DNA of 64,000 bases, from assembly GCA_017617715.1 (NCBI GenBank), contig JAFZVQ010000047.1:1-64000 (forward strand), in the 5' to 3' direction. Origin of the DNA: Bacteroidales bacterium (GTDB lineage: Bacteria > Bacteroidota > Bacteroidia > Bacteroidales > UBA932). The notes under the pieces are model-generated. The model had not been told where the DNA came from. It made no database searches and saw only the letters and a program-made list of their open reading frames with translations. Positions 17,302 to 25,786 of this stretch are shown here, in pieces. A program made the translations under genes and the position numbers. Each line of letters opens with the position of its first letter. Positions within the stretch are counted from its first letter, which is position 1.

Positions 17302-17813
17302 TCTGCCGTCTCAGGATTCAGATACTGCCCCACGAACACCTTGAGCTGCGGCAGGATACCGGAAGCGAAATCCCGGAGCACGGGCCAGACCTTGAGGTCC
17401 GCCAGCTTCTCGGCCTCCACGATGTTCCAGTTTGCGTTCAGCCCTTCAAATACCGAAATCAGCATGCCCAGCACTATCGCCGTGGTGAATATGCCGAACG
17501 CCATGCCGAGCAGGCGGTTGAGCCATCCGAGCGTGGCTATCTTGAAAAGCTTCGTGATAAGGATTCCGATCAGGGCAAACACAAGCACGCACACAAGGAA
17601 TATCAGGATGAAGCAGACCACATGCGTGGGACCCGCCTCGGTCCCGAACTGGAGCATGGCCACTTCGGTGAGGTCCGGGGAATAGCGTCCGGCAAGGATG
17701 ACGCCGGCGACGACGGATATCAGCGATACCACTTGAGCCACAAGACCTTTGGTGAGTCCGAGTATCACTCCCGGAATAAAGAGCGCCAATAATATAATGT
17801 CGAGAGTAGCCAT
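17286..17813 (-). CDS. CvpA family membrane protein
   Basis: A 175-residue inner-membrane protein with about four hydrophobic segments: LDIILLALFIPGVILGLTKG, LVAQVVSLISVVAGVILAGR, VVCFILIFLVCVLVFALIGI and LLGMAFGIFTTAIVLGMLIS. The pattern and the NRLLG/GMAFG loop fit the CvpA (colicin V production) family, whose general function is not settled. The C-terminal tail is hydrophilic. It heads a minus-strand run (cvpA, tsaB, COG0523 GTPase, VWA lipoprotein) and is divergent from ileS; its promoter reaches into the ileS coding start. Confidence 0.85.
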   Translation of the reverse strand: MATLDIILLALFIPGVILGLTKGLVAQVVSLISVVAGVILAGRYSPDLTEVAMLQFGTEAGPTHVVCFILIFLVCVLVFALIGILITKLFKIATLGWLNRLLGMAFGIFTTAIVLGMLISVFEGLNANWNIVEAEKLADLKVWPVLRDFASGILPQLKVFVGQYLNPETAECVHV

Positions 17814-17842
17814 TGTTAAACCTTATGAAATTACTATATTTG
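17812..17842 (+). promoter_or_regulatory. Promoter of ileS
   Basis: ATTG (17812-17815), a 19-base spacer and TATATTTG (17835-17842) match the Bacteroidota -33/-7 pattern 38 bases before the ileS ATG. It overlaps the start of the divergent cvpA gene. Confidence 0.75.
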
Positions 17843-17862
17843 CAGGATAAAATAACCAAGCA

Positions 17863-17892
17863 CAAAAGTAGCAAAAAAATATGACATTCAAA
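17863..17892 (-). promoter_or_regulatory. Promoter of cvpA
   Basis: On the minus strand TTTG (17892-17889), an 18-base spacer and TACTTTTG (17870-17863). The -33 box lies inside the first codons of ileS, so the two divergent promoters interlock. Confidence 0.65.
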
Positions 17893-20800
17893 GAGTACAA
17901 AGGACTGGATTTGGTGGCCGCAGGAAACGGAATCCTGGAGCGCTGGAAAAAGATGGATGCGTTCGGGAAATCCCTGAAGTTGCGTGAAGGAGCCCCTGAA
18001 TTCATATTTTTCGAAGGTCCACCCAGCGCCAACGGCATGCCGGGCATCCACCACGTGATGGCCCGAAGCATCAAGGACGCCGTGTGCCGCTACAAGACCC
18101 AGAGCGGCTTCAAGGTGCGCCGCAGGGCGGGATGGGACACCCACGGACTCCCCGTGGAACTCGGAGTGGAAAAGATGCTCGGCATAACCAAGGAAGACAT
18201 AGGCACGAAGATCAGCGTGGCGGAATACAACGCCGCCTGCCGCCGCGAGGTGATGAAATACACCGCGGAATGGCGGAGCCTGACCGAGCGCATAGGCTAC
18301 TGGGTGGACATGGACGACCCATACATCACCTACGACAACCGCTACATCGAGACCCTCTGGTGGCTGCTGAAAGACATCTACGGCAAGGGCCTGCTCTACA
18401 AGGGCAAGTCCATCCAGCCCTACAGCCCCGCCGCCGGCACCGGCCTGAGCACGCATGAGCTCAACCAGCCCGGCTGCTACCGCGACGTCAAGGACACCAC
18501 CTGCTGCGCCCAGTTCAAGGTGGTCGGAGAAGAGGACCTCTACTTCCTCGCATGGACCACCACCCCCTGGACGCTCCCTTCCAACACCGCCCTCTGCGTC
18601 GGGCCCAACATCGACTACGTGAAGGTGCGCAGCACCAACCCTTATTCAGGCGCCCCCGCCACTTACATACTCTCCCAGGCCCTCGTGGGCTCGTGGTTCA
18701 GCGAGAAAGTGCCGTTCGAAGTGCTTCCCGGCACGATGAAGGGCAGCGAACTGGTGGGCATGCGCTACGAGCAGCTGATTCCCTGGTTCCGCCCCGACGG
18801 TGACGCCTTCCGCGTGATTCCGGGCGACTACGTGACCACCGAAGACGGCACCGGCATAGTGCATATCGCACCCACTTTCGGCGCCGACGACGCCCGTGTG
18901 GCCCGCGCTGCCGGCATAGTGCCCATGCAGGTCAAGGACCGTAACGGCGACCTGCAGGCCCAGGTGGACACCAAGGGCCGTTTCTGCCGCCTCGAGGACC
19001 TCGACCCCGCCTACAGGGCATCCTTCGTGGACGCGTCCTACGCTGAGTGGGCCGGCCGTTTCGTCAAAAACGCCTACGACCCCTCGCTTGCCCCTGACGC
19101 TCCCACGCTCGACGTCGACATCTGCGTGATGCTCAAGGGCCAGGGGAAGGCGTTCCGCATCGAAAAGCACGTCCACACATATCCCCACTGCTGGCGCACC
19201 GACAAGCCCGTCCTCTATTACCCGCTGGACAGCTGGTTCATCCGCACCACCGCCGTCCGCGAACAGATGATGGCGCTCAACGACACCATCACCTGGAAAC
19301 CCGAATCCACCGGCACCGGCCGTTTCGGCAAGTGGCTGGAAAACATACAGGACTGGAACCTCAGCCGCAGCCGCTACTGGGGCACTCCCCTGCCTATCTG
19401 GCGCACGGAAGACGGCAAGGAGGAAATCTGCATCGGCAGCGTGCGCGAGCTCTTTGAGGAGATCGACAAGTCGGTGGCGGCCGGCTTCATGGCCACCAAC
19501 CCCCTGCGCGATGCCGGGTTCGACCCTTCCGACATGAGCAAGGAGAACTACGACCGCATCGACCTCCACCGTCCCTTCGTGGACGAAATCTTCCTCGTGT
19601 CCCCTTCCGGACGCAAGATGAAGAGGGAGACCGACCTTATCGACGTGTGGTTCGATTCAGGCGCCATGCCTTATGCCCAGACAGGCCTCAGGGGCCTCCA
19701 GAGCCCCGATTTCGGCTGCACGGCCGACTTCATCGCCGAAGGCGTGGACCAGACGCGCGGGTGGTTCTACACCCTGCATGCCATCCACACCATGGTCAGC
19801 GGCACCCCTGCGTTCAACAGGGTGATTTCCAACGGCCTGGTGCTGGACACGAAGGGCGAGAAGATGAGCAAGCGCCTGGGCAACGCCGTGGATCCCTTCA
19901 AGGCCATGGACCAGTACGGCCCGGACGCGCTGCGCTGGTACATGATGACTAACGCGCAGCCCTGGGATAACCTGAAGTTCGACGAGGCGGGCGTGGAAGA
20001 GGTGCGCCGCAAGTTCTTCGGCACGCTCTACAACTCCTATTCGGTGTTCACCCTCTACGCCAACCTGGACGATTTCGACCCTGCGGCTCCGGCTGTGCCT
20101 TACGCCGAACGCCCCCTCTTCGACAAGTGGCTAATCAGCAAGCTCAACACCCTCGTCAGCCGCGCCATCGCCGCCTACGAAGACTATGATATCACGCTTG
20201 CAGGCCGCCTGGTGCAGGATTTCGTGTGCGACGACCTGAGCAACTGGTACATACGTCTCAACAAGAAGCGCCTCTGGGGCGCCGGCATGCCCGTCGACAA
20301 GCTGGCGTGCTACCAGACGTTGTATGAGGCCCTCAAGGTGGTCGCCCTGCTCGGCGCCCCTATAGCCCCGTTCTTCATGGACAGGCTCTGGCTGGACCTT
20401 GTGCCCGGCAGCGAATCCGTCCATTTCGAGTCCATGCCCAAGGCCGACCTGAGCCTCGTGGAGGAGACCCTCGAGGAGAGCATGTCCTTCGCCCAGAAGG
20501 CTTCGTCCATGGTGCTCGCGCTTCGCAAGAAGGTGGGCATCAACGTGCGCAAGCCTCTTGCAAAGGTGCTTGTCCCCGTGCTGGACGACGAAGTCCGCGC
20601 ACATATCGACAAGGTCCGCGACATTTTCCTTGCCGAGGTGAACGTCAAGGAGCTGGAATTCCTCCACGACACCACCGGCATTATCACCAAGAAGATAAAG
20701 CCCAATTTCCGGACGCTCGGCAAGAGCTACGGCAAGCAAATGAAGGAGATCACCGCAGCCTTCGGCACTCTCAGCCAGGAGGAGATTTCCGCATTGGAGG

Positions 20801-21228
20801 CTTCTGAAGAGTACACCCTTGCACTCCCCTCCGGCCCCGTGGTCCTGCGCCCCGGCGATTATGAGATCACGTCCGAGGATATGCCCGGCTGGCTCGTCGC
20901 CACCGAAGGCACCCTCACCGTGGCCCTCGACATAGTCCAGACTCCGGAGCTGGTGCTGGAAGGCACTGCCCGCGAACTCATACATCCCATCCAGAACCTC
21001 CGCAAGGAAAGCGGCTTCGAGCTGACCGACCGCATCGACACCGTGATTTATGCCTCCGGAGCGGCCCGGGAGTCGATTTCCAACGCCCTCGAAGTCTGGA
21101 GAGACTACGTGGCCGCCCAGACCCTCTCTTCCTCGCTGACCCTCAAGTCCCTTGAAGAGGCTCCCGCCGGTGCTGCCGAAGTGGCCTGGGAGGATGGTTC
21201 AATCAGAATAAACCTTAATCGAAAATAG
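17881..21228 (+). CDS. ileS: Isoleucyl-tRNA synthetase, long form
   Basis: Class I isoleucyl-tRNA synthetase of 1115 residues. The HIGH region is PPSANGMPGIHHV (about 48-59), the editing (CP1) domain lies at about 190-410 with WTTTPWTLPSNTALCVGPN and EDGTGIVHIAPTFGADD, and KMSKR is near residue 660 (DTKGEKMSKRLGNAVDP). The WFDSGAMPYAQ stretch and a long C-terminal anticodon region follow. The length and C-terminus resemble the eukaryote-like IleS2 class, which in other bacteria is often mupirocin-tolerant; that property is inference here. It heads ileS, dksA-like, lspA and the phosphatase, with gaps of 2 bases or overlaps. Confidence 0.97.
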   Translation: MTFKEYKGLDLVAAGNGILERWKKMDAFGKSLKLREGAPEFIFFEGPPSANGMPGIHHVMARSIKDAVCRYKTQSGFKVRRRAGWDTHGLPVELGVEKMLGITKEDIGTKISVAEYNAACRREVMKYTAEWRSLTERIGYWVDMDDPYITYDNRYIETLWWLLKDIYGKGLLYKGKSIQPYSPAAGTGLSTHELNQPGCYRDVKDTTCCAQFKVVGEEDLYFLAWTTTPWTLPSNTALCVGPNIDYVKVRSTNPYSGAPATYILSQALVGSWFSEKVPFEVLPGTMKGSELVGMRYEQLIPWFRPDGDAFRVIPGDYVTTEDGTGIVHIAPTFGADDARVARAAGIVPMQVKDRNGDLQAQVDTKGRFCRLEDLDPAYRASFVDASYAEWAGRFVKNAYDPSLAPDAPTLDVDICVMLKGQGKAFRIEKHVHTYPHCWRTDKPVLYYPLDSWFIRTTAVREQMMALNDTITWKPESTGTGRFGKWLENIQDWNLSRSRYWGTPLPIWRTEDGKEEICIGSVRELFEEIDKSVAAGFMATNPLRDAGFDPSDMSKENYDRIDLHRPFVDEIFLVSPSGRKMKRETDLIDVWFDSGAMPYAQTGLRGLQSPDFGCTADFIAEGVDQTRGWFYTLHAIHTMVSGTPAFNRVISNGLVLDTKGEKMSKRLGNAVDPFKAMDQYGPDALRWYMMTNAQPWDNLKFDEAGVEEVRRKFFGTLYNSYSVFTLYANLDDFDPAAPAVPYAERPLFDKWLISKLNTLVSRAIAAYEDYDITLAGRLVQDFVCDDLSNWYIRLNKKRLWGAGMPVDKLACYQTLYEALKVVALLGAPIAPFFMDRLWLDLVPGSESVHFESMPKADLSLVEETLEESMSFAQKASSMVLALRKKVGINVRKPLAKVLVPVLDDEVRAHIDKVRDIFLAEVNVKELEFLHDTTGIITKKIKPNFRTLGKSYGKQMKEITAAFGTLSQEEISALEASEEYTLALPSGPVVLRPGDYEITSEDMPGWLVATEGTLTVALDIVQTPELVLEGTARELIHPIQNLRKESGFELTDRIDTVIYASGAARESISNALEVWRDYVAAQTLSSSLTLKSLEEAPAGAAEVAWEDGSIRINLNRK

Positions 21229-21230
21229 TT

Positions 21231-21632
21231 ATGGCAGAAGAAACCAAAACCCGTTATTCAGATGAGGAACTGGCCGAGTTCAAAGCTATCATCGACGATA
21301 TGCTTGCAAAGGCCAGGGCGGAGTACGACACCCTCCGTTACGTCATAATGCACAACGGTTCCAACGACATCGAAGACACCTCGCCCTCTTTCAAGACCGT
21401 GGAGGACGACGGCGCTTCCCAGCTGTCGAAGGAAGAGGCCAGCCAGCTGGCCCAGCGTCAATACAAGTTCATCCAGAACCTGGAAGCCGCTCTCGTGCGC
21501 ATCGAGAACAAGACCTACGGCATCTGCCGTGAGACCGGCAAGCTCATACCCAAGGAGCGCCTGCGTCTTGTGCCGCACGCCACCCTCACCGTCGAGGCCA
21601 AGGAGAAACTCGCCAAGTCCGGACGCAAATGA
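21231..21632 (+). CDS. DksA/TraR-like protein with degenerate zinc finger
   Basis: A 133-residue protein with the DksA layout: a helical coiled-coil region (about 10-95, FKAIIDDMLAKARAEYDTLR) and a C-terminal finger region YGICRETGKLIPKERLRLVP. Only one cysteine remains where DksA has four, so zinc cannot be bound in the usual way; this is common in Bacteroidota members. DksA proteins enter the polymerase secondary channel and tune initiation, often with ppGpp. Whether this one does so is inference. It sits 2 bases after ileS and overlaps lspA by 4 bases. Confidence 0.88.
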   Translation: MAEETKTRYSDEELAEFKAIIDDMLAKARAEYDTLRYVIMHNGSNDIEDTSPSFKTVEDDGASQLSKEEASQLAQRQYKFIQNLEAALVRIENKTYGICRETGKLIPKERLRLVPHATLTVEAKEKLAKSGRK

Positions 21633-22189
21633 AAGTGTCCAGGAGTGCGAGGCTGATCATACTTGGTGTGGCGCTCGTGGTCATTGACCAGATTGTCAAA
21701 TACCTGGTCAAGACCAATATGACGCTCGGAGAGCAGATTCCCGTGATTGGGAACTGGTTCCGCCTCTGCTTCGTGGAGAACGAAGGGATGGCCTTCGGAA
21801 TGAAATTCGGAGGCGCGGTGGGCAAGTTCTGCCTGTCGCTGTTCCGTATCGTGCTCTGCGGGGCGCTTATCTGGTGGATTTCTTCCCTGAACAAGAAGGG
21901 CAGCGCGCCTGCGGGCGTGCTGGTGGGCCTTACGCTCATCACCGCAGGGGCCTTCGGGAATATTATCGACTGCCTCTTCTACGGTATCATCTGGGATTAT
22001 GCTCCGCTGATGTTCGGCAAGGTGGTGGATATGTTTTACTTTCCCCTCATCCACAACGCCGCCGGCGAGGTGATATTCTTCAGCCCCGTGTTCAATTTCG
22101 CCGATTCGTGCGTGACGGTCGGGGCTTTCTATCTTGTGCTTTTCCAGTGGCGTTTCTTCGCTTCCGATGAAAAGAAGAAGTCTGCTTAG
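21629..22189 (+). CDS. lspA: Lipoprotein signal peptidase (signal peptidase II)
   Basis: A 186-residue inner-membrane aspartyl protease that cleaves prolipoproteins before the lipid-modified cysteine. Four hydrophobic helices are visible, with catalytic Asp114 (GAFGNIIDCLFYG) and Asp159 (FNFADSCVTVG) and the NEGMAFGM loop. It has the longer loop before the second aspartate usual in Bacteroidota. It should process the many lipoproteins of this window. It overlaps the DksA-like gene by 4 bases and the following phosphatase gene by 23. Confidence 0.95.
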   Translation: MKVSRSARLIILGVALVVIDQIVKYLVKTNMTLGEQIPVIGNWFRLCFVENEGMAFGMKFGGAVGKFCLSLFRIVLCGALIWWISSLNKKGSAPAGVLVGLTLITAGAFGNIIDCLFYGIIWDYAPLMFGKVVDMFYFPLIHNAAGEVIFFSPVFNFADSCVTVGAFYLVLFQWRFFASDEKKKSA

Positions 22190-23609
22190 CCTGGCGATCG
22201 TCCTGACCGTCTGCCTCGCCGCATGTAATGGTGTGGCGGGAGAGGGACTGACCGGAGAAACCGTGTCCACCCTCGGACACGTTAGAGGGAGGGGCCCGCA
22301 AGCGCAGCGCAGCGGGAGGGATGAGCGAAGCGAAGTTTCTCCGGTCAGTCCCTCTCCCGCCAAAGATGTTGCATCGGACTGGTTCATGGGCACGGGGAGG
22401 CTGTATCCGGAGACGGTGCCGGCAGCGCCGAAGGCCCCGAGGGGCTACGTACCGGTGTACCTCAGCCACTACGGGCGCCACGGTTCCAGATATATGCCCT
22501 CAGCGGATTCGTACGAATCGCTTGCAGGGCTGCTTGCAAAGGCGGCAGCGGACAGCGCACTCACGGAACTGGGAGAAGACATCTGGCGACGCTATTCCGC
22601 AATCATACCCCTGCTCGAGAAGCACGAAGGCGAGCTTGCGCCCCTGGGTGCGCAACAGCACCGGCAAATCGCGACGAGAATGACACGCAACTATCCCCGC
22701 CTCTTCAAGGCCGGGGCACGCGTGGAAGCGAACTCCACCAACTTCGAACGCACCATCCTTTCCATGCTCAATTTCGAGCAGGCACTGCTGCAACACCAGC
22801 CCGCTCTGCAGATAAGCTCCGACGCCTCCCGCAGCGAGATGGGCCATATCCACCAGCATGTCATCGAGAATCCACGGGCCACGCCGGAAGACGTGATCTG
22901 GAAGGGCAAGCAGGCCCCCTGGCGCCCGGCGTTCGACCGCTACTGTGAGAGTGTGCTTGACTGGAAGCCATTCTGCAGCAGCCTGTTCAAGGATCCCGAC
23001 TACATTCTGGGCCTGAGTGACCCAGTACTGTTCGAGCGCTGCTATTTCGAGGTGGCGCAGAACCTGCCCAGCTGCCCTGTCGACGACTGCGGACTGCTCC
23101 GTGCATTCACCCCGGAGGAGTTGCAGAATCTGGGCAAGCTTCAGAATTACTCGTTCTACGTGGAGAAAGGACGCTGGCCCGGAGGCAACCGCAGGGGCTG
23201 TTTCCTGTCAGAATCGGTGCTGGGCGACATCGTGGAGCGTGTGCCTGAAGACATGGCGTCCGGAGTCCGCGTCCGCCTGCGCTTCGGCCACGACGGCTGC
23301 ATGATGGCCCTGTTCGCCCTGATGAAGCTGGAGGGCTGGGATTCGGAGATTGAGGATCCGGCCGATGCATGGAAGGTCTGGGACACCTCCCGCGTGCCCA
23401 TGGCCGCCAATTTCCAGATGGTTCTCTTCGCCCCCCGCCGCACCGCCCCATCGCCGAAACCTGAGGACATGCTGGTGCTCCTGATGCTCAACGAGGAGCC
23501 CCTGGCCCTGCCTCTCACCCCAGTATCCGGCCCCTTCTACCGCTGGTCCGACTTCATCTCCTACTGCTCCGCCCTCCTCGAAGAGGCCCGCACCGCCCTG
23601 GACGCATAA
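22167..23609 (+). CDS. MINPP-like histidine phosphatase, lipoprotein
   Basis: A 480-residue histidine-acid-phosphatase family protein. ATG 22167 gives a lipoprotein signal ending LAAC (Cys20). The catalytic RHG is at 104-106 (YLSHYGRHGSRYMPS), and the HD proton donor is in RLRFGHDGCMM. The overall form (SRSEMGHIH, SRVPMAANFQMVLF) resembles bacterial MINPP-type inositol polyphosphate phosphatases such as those of Bacteroides, so phytate degradation in the envelope is likely but unproven. Residues about 23-65, just after the lipidation site, are encoded by a 127-base palindromic repeat (22235-22361) that leaves the frame open. A paralogue lies at 37180-38517. Confidence 0.85.
   Translation: MKRRSLLSLAIVLTVCLAACNGVAGEGLTGETVSTLGHVRGRGPQAQRSGRDERSEVSPVSPSPAKDVASDWFMGTGRLYPETVPAAPKAPRGYVPVYLSHYGRHGSRYMPSADSYESLAGLLAKAAADSALTELGEDIWRRYSAIIPLLEKHEGELAPLGAQQHRQIATRMTRNYPRLFKAGARVEANSTNFERTILSMLNFEQALLQHQPALQISSDASRSEMGHIHQHVIENPRATPEDVIWKGKQAPWRPAFDRYCESVLDWKPFCSSLFKDPDYILGLSDPVLFERCYFEVAQNLPSCPVDDCGLLRAFTPEELQNLGKLQNYSFYVEKGRWPGGNRRGCFLSESVLGDIVERVPEDMASGVRVRLRFGHDGCMMALFALMKLEGWDSEIEDPADAWKVWDTSRVPMAANFQMVLFAPRRTAPSPKPEDMLVLLMLNEEPLALPLTPVSGPFYRWSDFISYCSALLEEARTALDA
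22235..22361 (+). repeat. Palindromic repeat family C inside the phosphatase gene
   Basis: Perfect 27-base inverted arms (22235-22261 and 22335-22361) enclose 73 bases with further small palindromes (CGTGTCC with GGACACG; CCCGC with GCGGG). The whole 127 bases can form one cruciform. It is translated as a Gly/Arg/Ser-rich linker between lipidation site and phosphatase domain. Confidence 0.85.
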
Positions 23610-23667
23610 ATTTGCGCCTGCCGTGCAAGATTCGGTCAAATTGTGGCTTTAAAATACAGATGGTATC

Positions 23668-24348
23668 ATGCGCAACAAACTGATCATTCTTTCTGCCATG
23701 CTCCTGAGTTTCTGCTCCTGCCAAAAGGAGAAGTATCGGGACGAACCGTTTTTCAAGCTGGAATTCAGCTATAAAAACGAACGTTTCTACTATGAAGACA
23801 TGGGAAAGCCACAAAAGTCGTGGTTTGGCATCGTGGTGTATAAAAGCATGGGCAATGGCCCCCAATTCCAGTTTGAGAATGTCAACGACACGCTCCGCCG
23901 GGCCAAATTCGAGTTTAACATAAGTTTCATCGAAGATCCCAACAAACCCAGCCCGGGCCCTGGGGAAAATCACCTGATCCAATTTAAGCTGCTAAGTCCG
24001 GATGCTTTTTTCTATATAGGTAAGAAATATCCTTTGTTCGTTTCAGATATTGATCCTCCAGCCAAATCCAGTGTCCGTATTGCCCGAAGAATTGTCGGCG
24101 TTGAGGGTAACAAGTTGACCTGGGTACCCGACGGTGATTCGAGATGCATCGGCGGTTCTTTCTCTTTCCGCAAACCGAACGAAAACTCTATGGACCGCTT
24201 TGTTCTGTGCTTCGACCTTGAGTGCGTCCTGGAAGCGCAGCCGAATTATCCTGCAGACACAGTCAGGATAAAAGACGGGTTCCTTACGGTCTGTCGGCGT
24301 TTATCTGAGAATTCATGGCAGAGGGACCTGATTTTGTATGAAAAATAG
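23668..24348 (+). CDS. Small lipoprotein, first of a tandem related trio
   Basis: A 226-residue exported lipoprotein: the signal MRNKLIILSAMLLSFCSC ends in a lipobox Cys. The rest is beta-rich with no family I recognise. The C-terminal half ends with a pattern DGFLTVCRR after RFVLCFDLECVLE, which recurs in form in the next two proteins (NGQLIFKRN, NGHILCCKN), so the three look like diverged tandem copies. Codon use is clearly AT-richer than the flanking housekeeping genes. It overlaps the second copy by 11 bases. Function unknown; a surface role is inferred only from the signal. Confidence 0.75.
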   Translation: MRNKLIILSAMLLSFCSCQKEKYRDEPFFKLEFSYKNERFYYEDMGKPQKSWFGIVVYKSMGNGPQFQFENVNDTLRRAKFEFNISFIEDPNKPSPGPGENHLIQFKLLSPDAFFYIGKKYPLFVSDIDPPAKSSVRIARRIVGVEGNKLTWVPDGDSRCIGGSFSFRKPNENSMDRFVLCFDLECVLEAQPNYPADTVRIKDGFLTVCRRLSENSWQRDLILYEK

Positions 24349-24916
24349 ACTGTTCATATTGTTCTGCCTTGTTGTGGCTTTCTGCTCATGCTCAAAGAAA
24401 AACCTCTTTGACCCGGAGTCCTGGAATTACTATGCTGAACCGTTCTTCGATTTGTTCTACTCAATGGATGGAGAAGAACAGAATTACAACCTTGTTCCCG
24501 GAAAGAAAGCATCTGACACGTTCACCATTCCCCGCTTTGGTTTTTACGATGATTCAGAGGGTGTGGTTGCACAACTCAGCTTCGAGTGGAAAGACAAAGT
24601 CCGGCTTTGCCTGAACAGCACACATCAGTATTTTGTAAATAACCACACATATCCGTTATCCAAATCCTGCACTTTTGAAGTGAATGGGTGGACGGCGGTG
24701 TCAGGTTCTTATTCACTCTTTCGGGATATGCAATATGTCCAGCCCAACGGGGCAGACTCATATATTACTTTTACTGTGAGGTTTGATGTTACTGCGATGA
24801 ATTCGGACGGAATCACGAAGAAAATCAATAACGGACAGTTGATTTTCAAGAGAAATGTAACCGAAAAAATGTCTGCCGGGGATTTTGCATACTACATCTA
24901 CGATTATTTGGAATGA
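24338..24916 (+). CDS. Small lipoprotein, second of the trio
   Basis: A 192-residue lipoprotein with signal MKNRLFILFCLVVAFCSC. The mature part opens with EPFFDLFYSMDGEEQNYNLV, similar in form to EPFFKLEFSYKNERFYYED of the first copy and MVEFNLNGEEYNYTSKGIPM of the third. The C-terminal YITFTVRFDV then NGQLIFKRN matches the trio pattern. No enzyme motif is seen. The gene overlaps its neighbours on both sides (11 and 4 bases), so the three are one transcriptional unit. Confidence 0.72.
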   Translation: MKNRLFILFCLVVAFCSCSKKNLFDPESWNYYAEPFFDLFYSMDGEEQNYNLVPGKKASDTFTIPRFGFYDDSEGVVAQLSFEWKDKVRLCLNSTHQYFVNNHTYPLSKSCTFEVNGWTAVSGSYSLFRDMQYVQPNGADSYITFTVRFDVTAMNSDGITKKINNGQLIFKRNVTEKMSAGDFAYYIYDYLE

Positions 24917-25493
24917 GATACTTAGCTAAACTACTGATATTATTCACCCTTCTCCTCGGGGTGAGTTCATGCATATTGAATCCGCGGGCATTACTTGAAG
25001 ATATTCTGGATGCGCCCAATCTACGGGAGCCGAACTATATGGTTGAGTTCAACTTGAACGGGGAAGAGTATAACTACACGTCCAAAGGTATCCCGATGGA
25101 TGGCGATGTGATGTTCAGCGAATCATGGATCAATAATGACAAATTTCTGGCCATCCACCTGAACATTAACACACCCAGTCTCTTTTCCAACGGACTGTAT
25201 TTGAAACTTTCTGCCGGCGAAGGCGCATTCTATCAACACAAATTGTATCCAATGGAGACATTACGCGTGATTAATAAATATGGGCGCCATGCGAATTATC
25301 TGGAGAATGGAATGCATACTTCAACCGTGACGGGCTCAGGGACTATGAGTCTTTCGAATTGTTCTTTGAAGCGGACTGCCTTGACTCTGACTCCCAAAAG
25401 ATGTACCGGTTCAGAAACGGTCATATTCTCTGCTGCAAGAACAGCCTGCTCACGCACAAACAAAGGGAGGCAGTCTCTGACTGTATAAAATGA
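24913..25493 (+). pseudogene. Small lipoprotein, third of the trio, frameshifted near 25310
   Basis: The signal MRYLAKLLILFTLLLGVSSC and the N-terminal ~130 residues read well in the first frame (MVEFNLNGEEYNYTSKGIPM). After about 25300-25320 that frame turns into Ser/Thr/Arg-rich nonsense ending at 25488. The -1 frame from there reads AYFNRDGLRDYESFELFFEA and then RFRNGHILCCKNS to a TGA at 25491-25493, matching the C-termini of the two upstream copies. A one-base deletion, or an assembly error, explains this. Whether the gene is dead or shifts its frame cannot be told from sequence. Confidence 0.7.
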
Positions 25494-25495
25494 GA

Positions 25496-25525
25496 TTGTT
25501 AATTAGTTTTTTTTTCCTACCTTTG
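25496..25525 (+). promoter_or_regulatory. Promoter of tRNA-Ser
   Basis: TTG at 25496-25498, a 19-base AT-rich spacer and a perfect -7 box TACCTTTG (25518-25525), ending 10 bases before the mature tRNA. Confidence 0.8.
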
Positions 25526-25535
25526 CAGTCCCAAT

Positions 25536-25620
25536 GGAGGAATGGCCGAGTGGTCGATGGCGGCAGTCTTGAAAACTGCTGAACGGCAACGTTCCGGGGG
25601 TTCGAATCCCTCTTCCTCCG
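25536..25620 (+). tRNA. tRNA-Ser (anticodon UGA)
   Basis: An 85-base class II tRNA. The acceptor GGAGGAA pairs with TTCCTCC, the anticodon stem GCAGT/ACTGC has loop CTTGAAA (anticodon TGA), there is a long variable arm (GAACGGCAACGTTC), and the T loop is GGTTCGAATCC. The discriminator is G, and CCA is not encoded. It lies within the AT-richer accessory stretch. Confidence 0.95.
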
Positions 25621-25637
25621 CTCCGCTACGGAAGAGG

Positions 25638-25667
25638 GATTGAAGGTGCCGATCGGCACCTTCAATC
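25638..25667 (+). terminator. 30-base perfect palindrome after tRNA-Ser
   Basis: GATTGAAGGTGCC, then GATC, then the exact reverse complement; followed by TATTTATCC rather than a solid T-run. It is a likely 3' end for tRNA-Ser but could also be part of the adjoining repeat. Confidence 0.5.
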
Positions 25668-25672
25668 TATTT

Positions 25673-25694
25673 ATCCCCCTGCACCCCCAGGGGA
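25673..25694 (+). repeat. Repeat family D, copy 1 (intergenic)
   Basis: Twenty-two bases (ATCCCCCTGCACCCC followed by CAGGGGA) recur exactly, in reverse orientation, inside dnaX at 59109-59130. The CCCCTG and CAGGGG parts form a hairpin. In the following ~60 bases are further small palindromes (GGGGAAGG with CCTTCCCC-like halves, GCAGC with GCTGC). Confidence 0.65.
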
Positions 25695-25786
25695 GAAGGG
25701 GAAGGTTCCCCTTCCGCAGCTACGCTGCTATCCCTTCTGTCGTCGCTCCGCTCCTCCGGAATCCGATATCCTGTAGTCCTGACAGC

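Noticed and set aside
21231..21632. Pseudogene call for the DksA-like gene because zinc cysteines are missing
   Set aside because: The frame is intact, it overlaps lspA tightly, and loss of these cysteines is usual in Bacteroidota members of the family.
22235..22361. Insertion sequence or transposon end
   Set aside because: There is no transposase frame between or near the arms, and the element is translated as part of the phosphatase; it fits a small palindromic repeat better.
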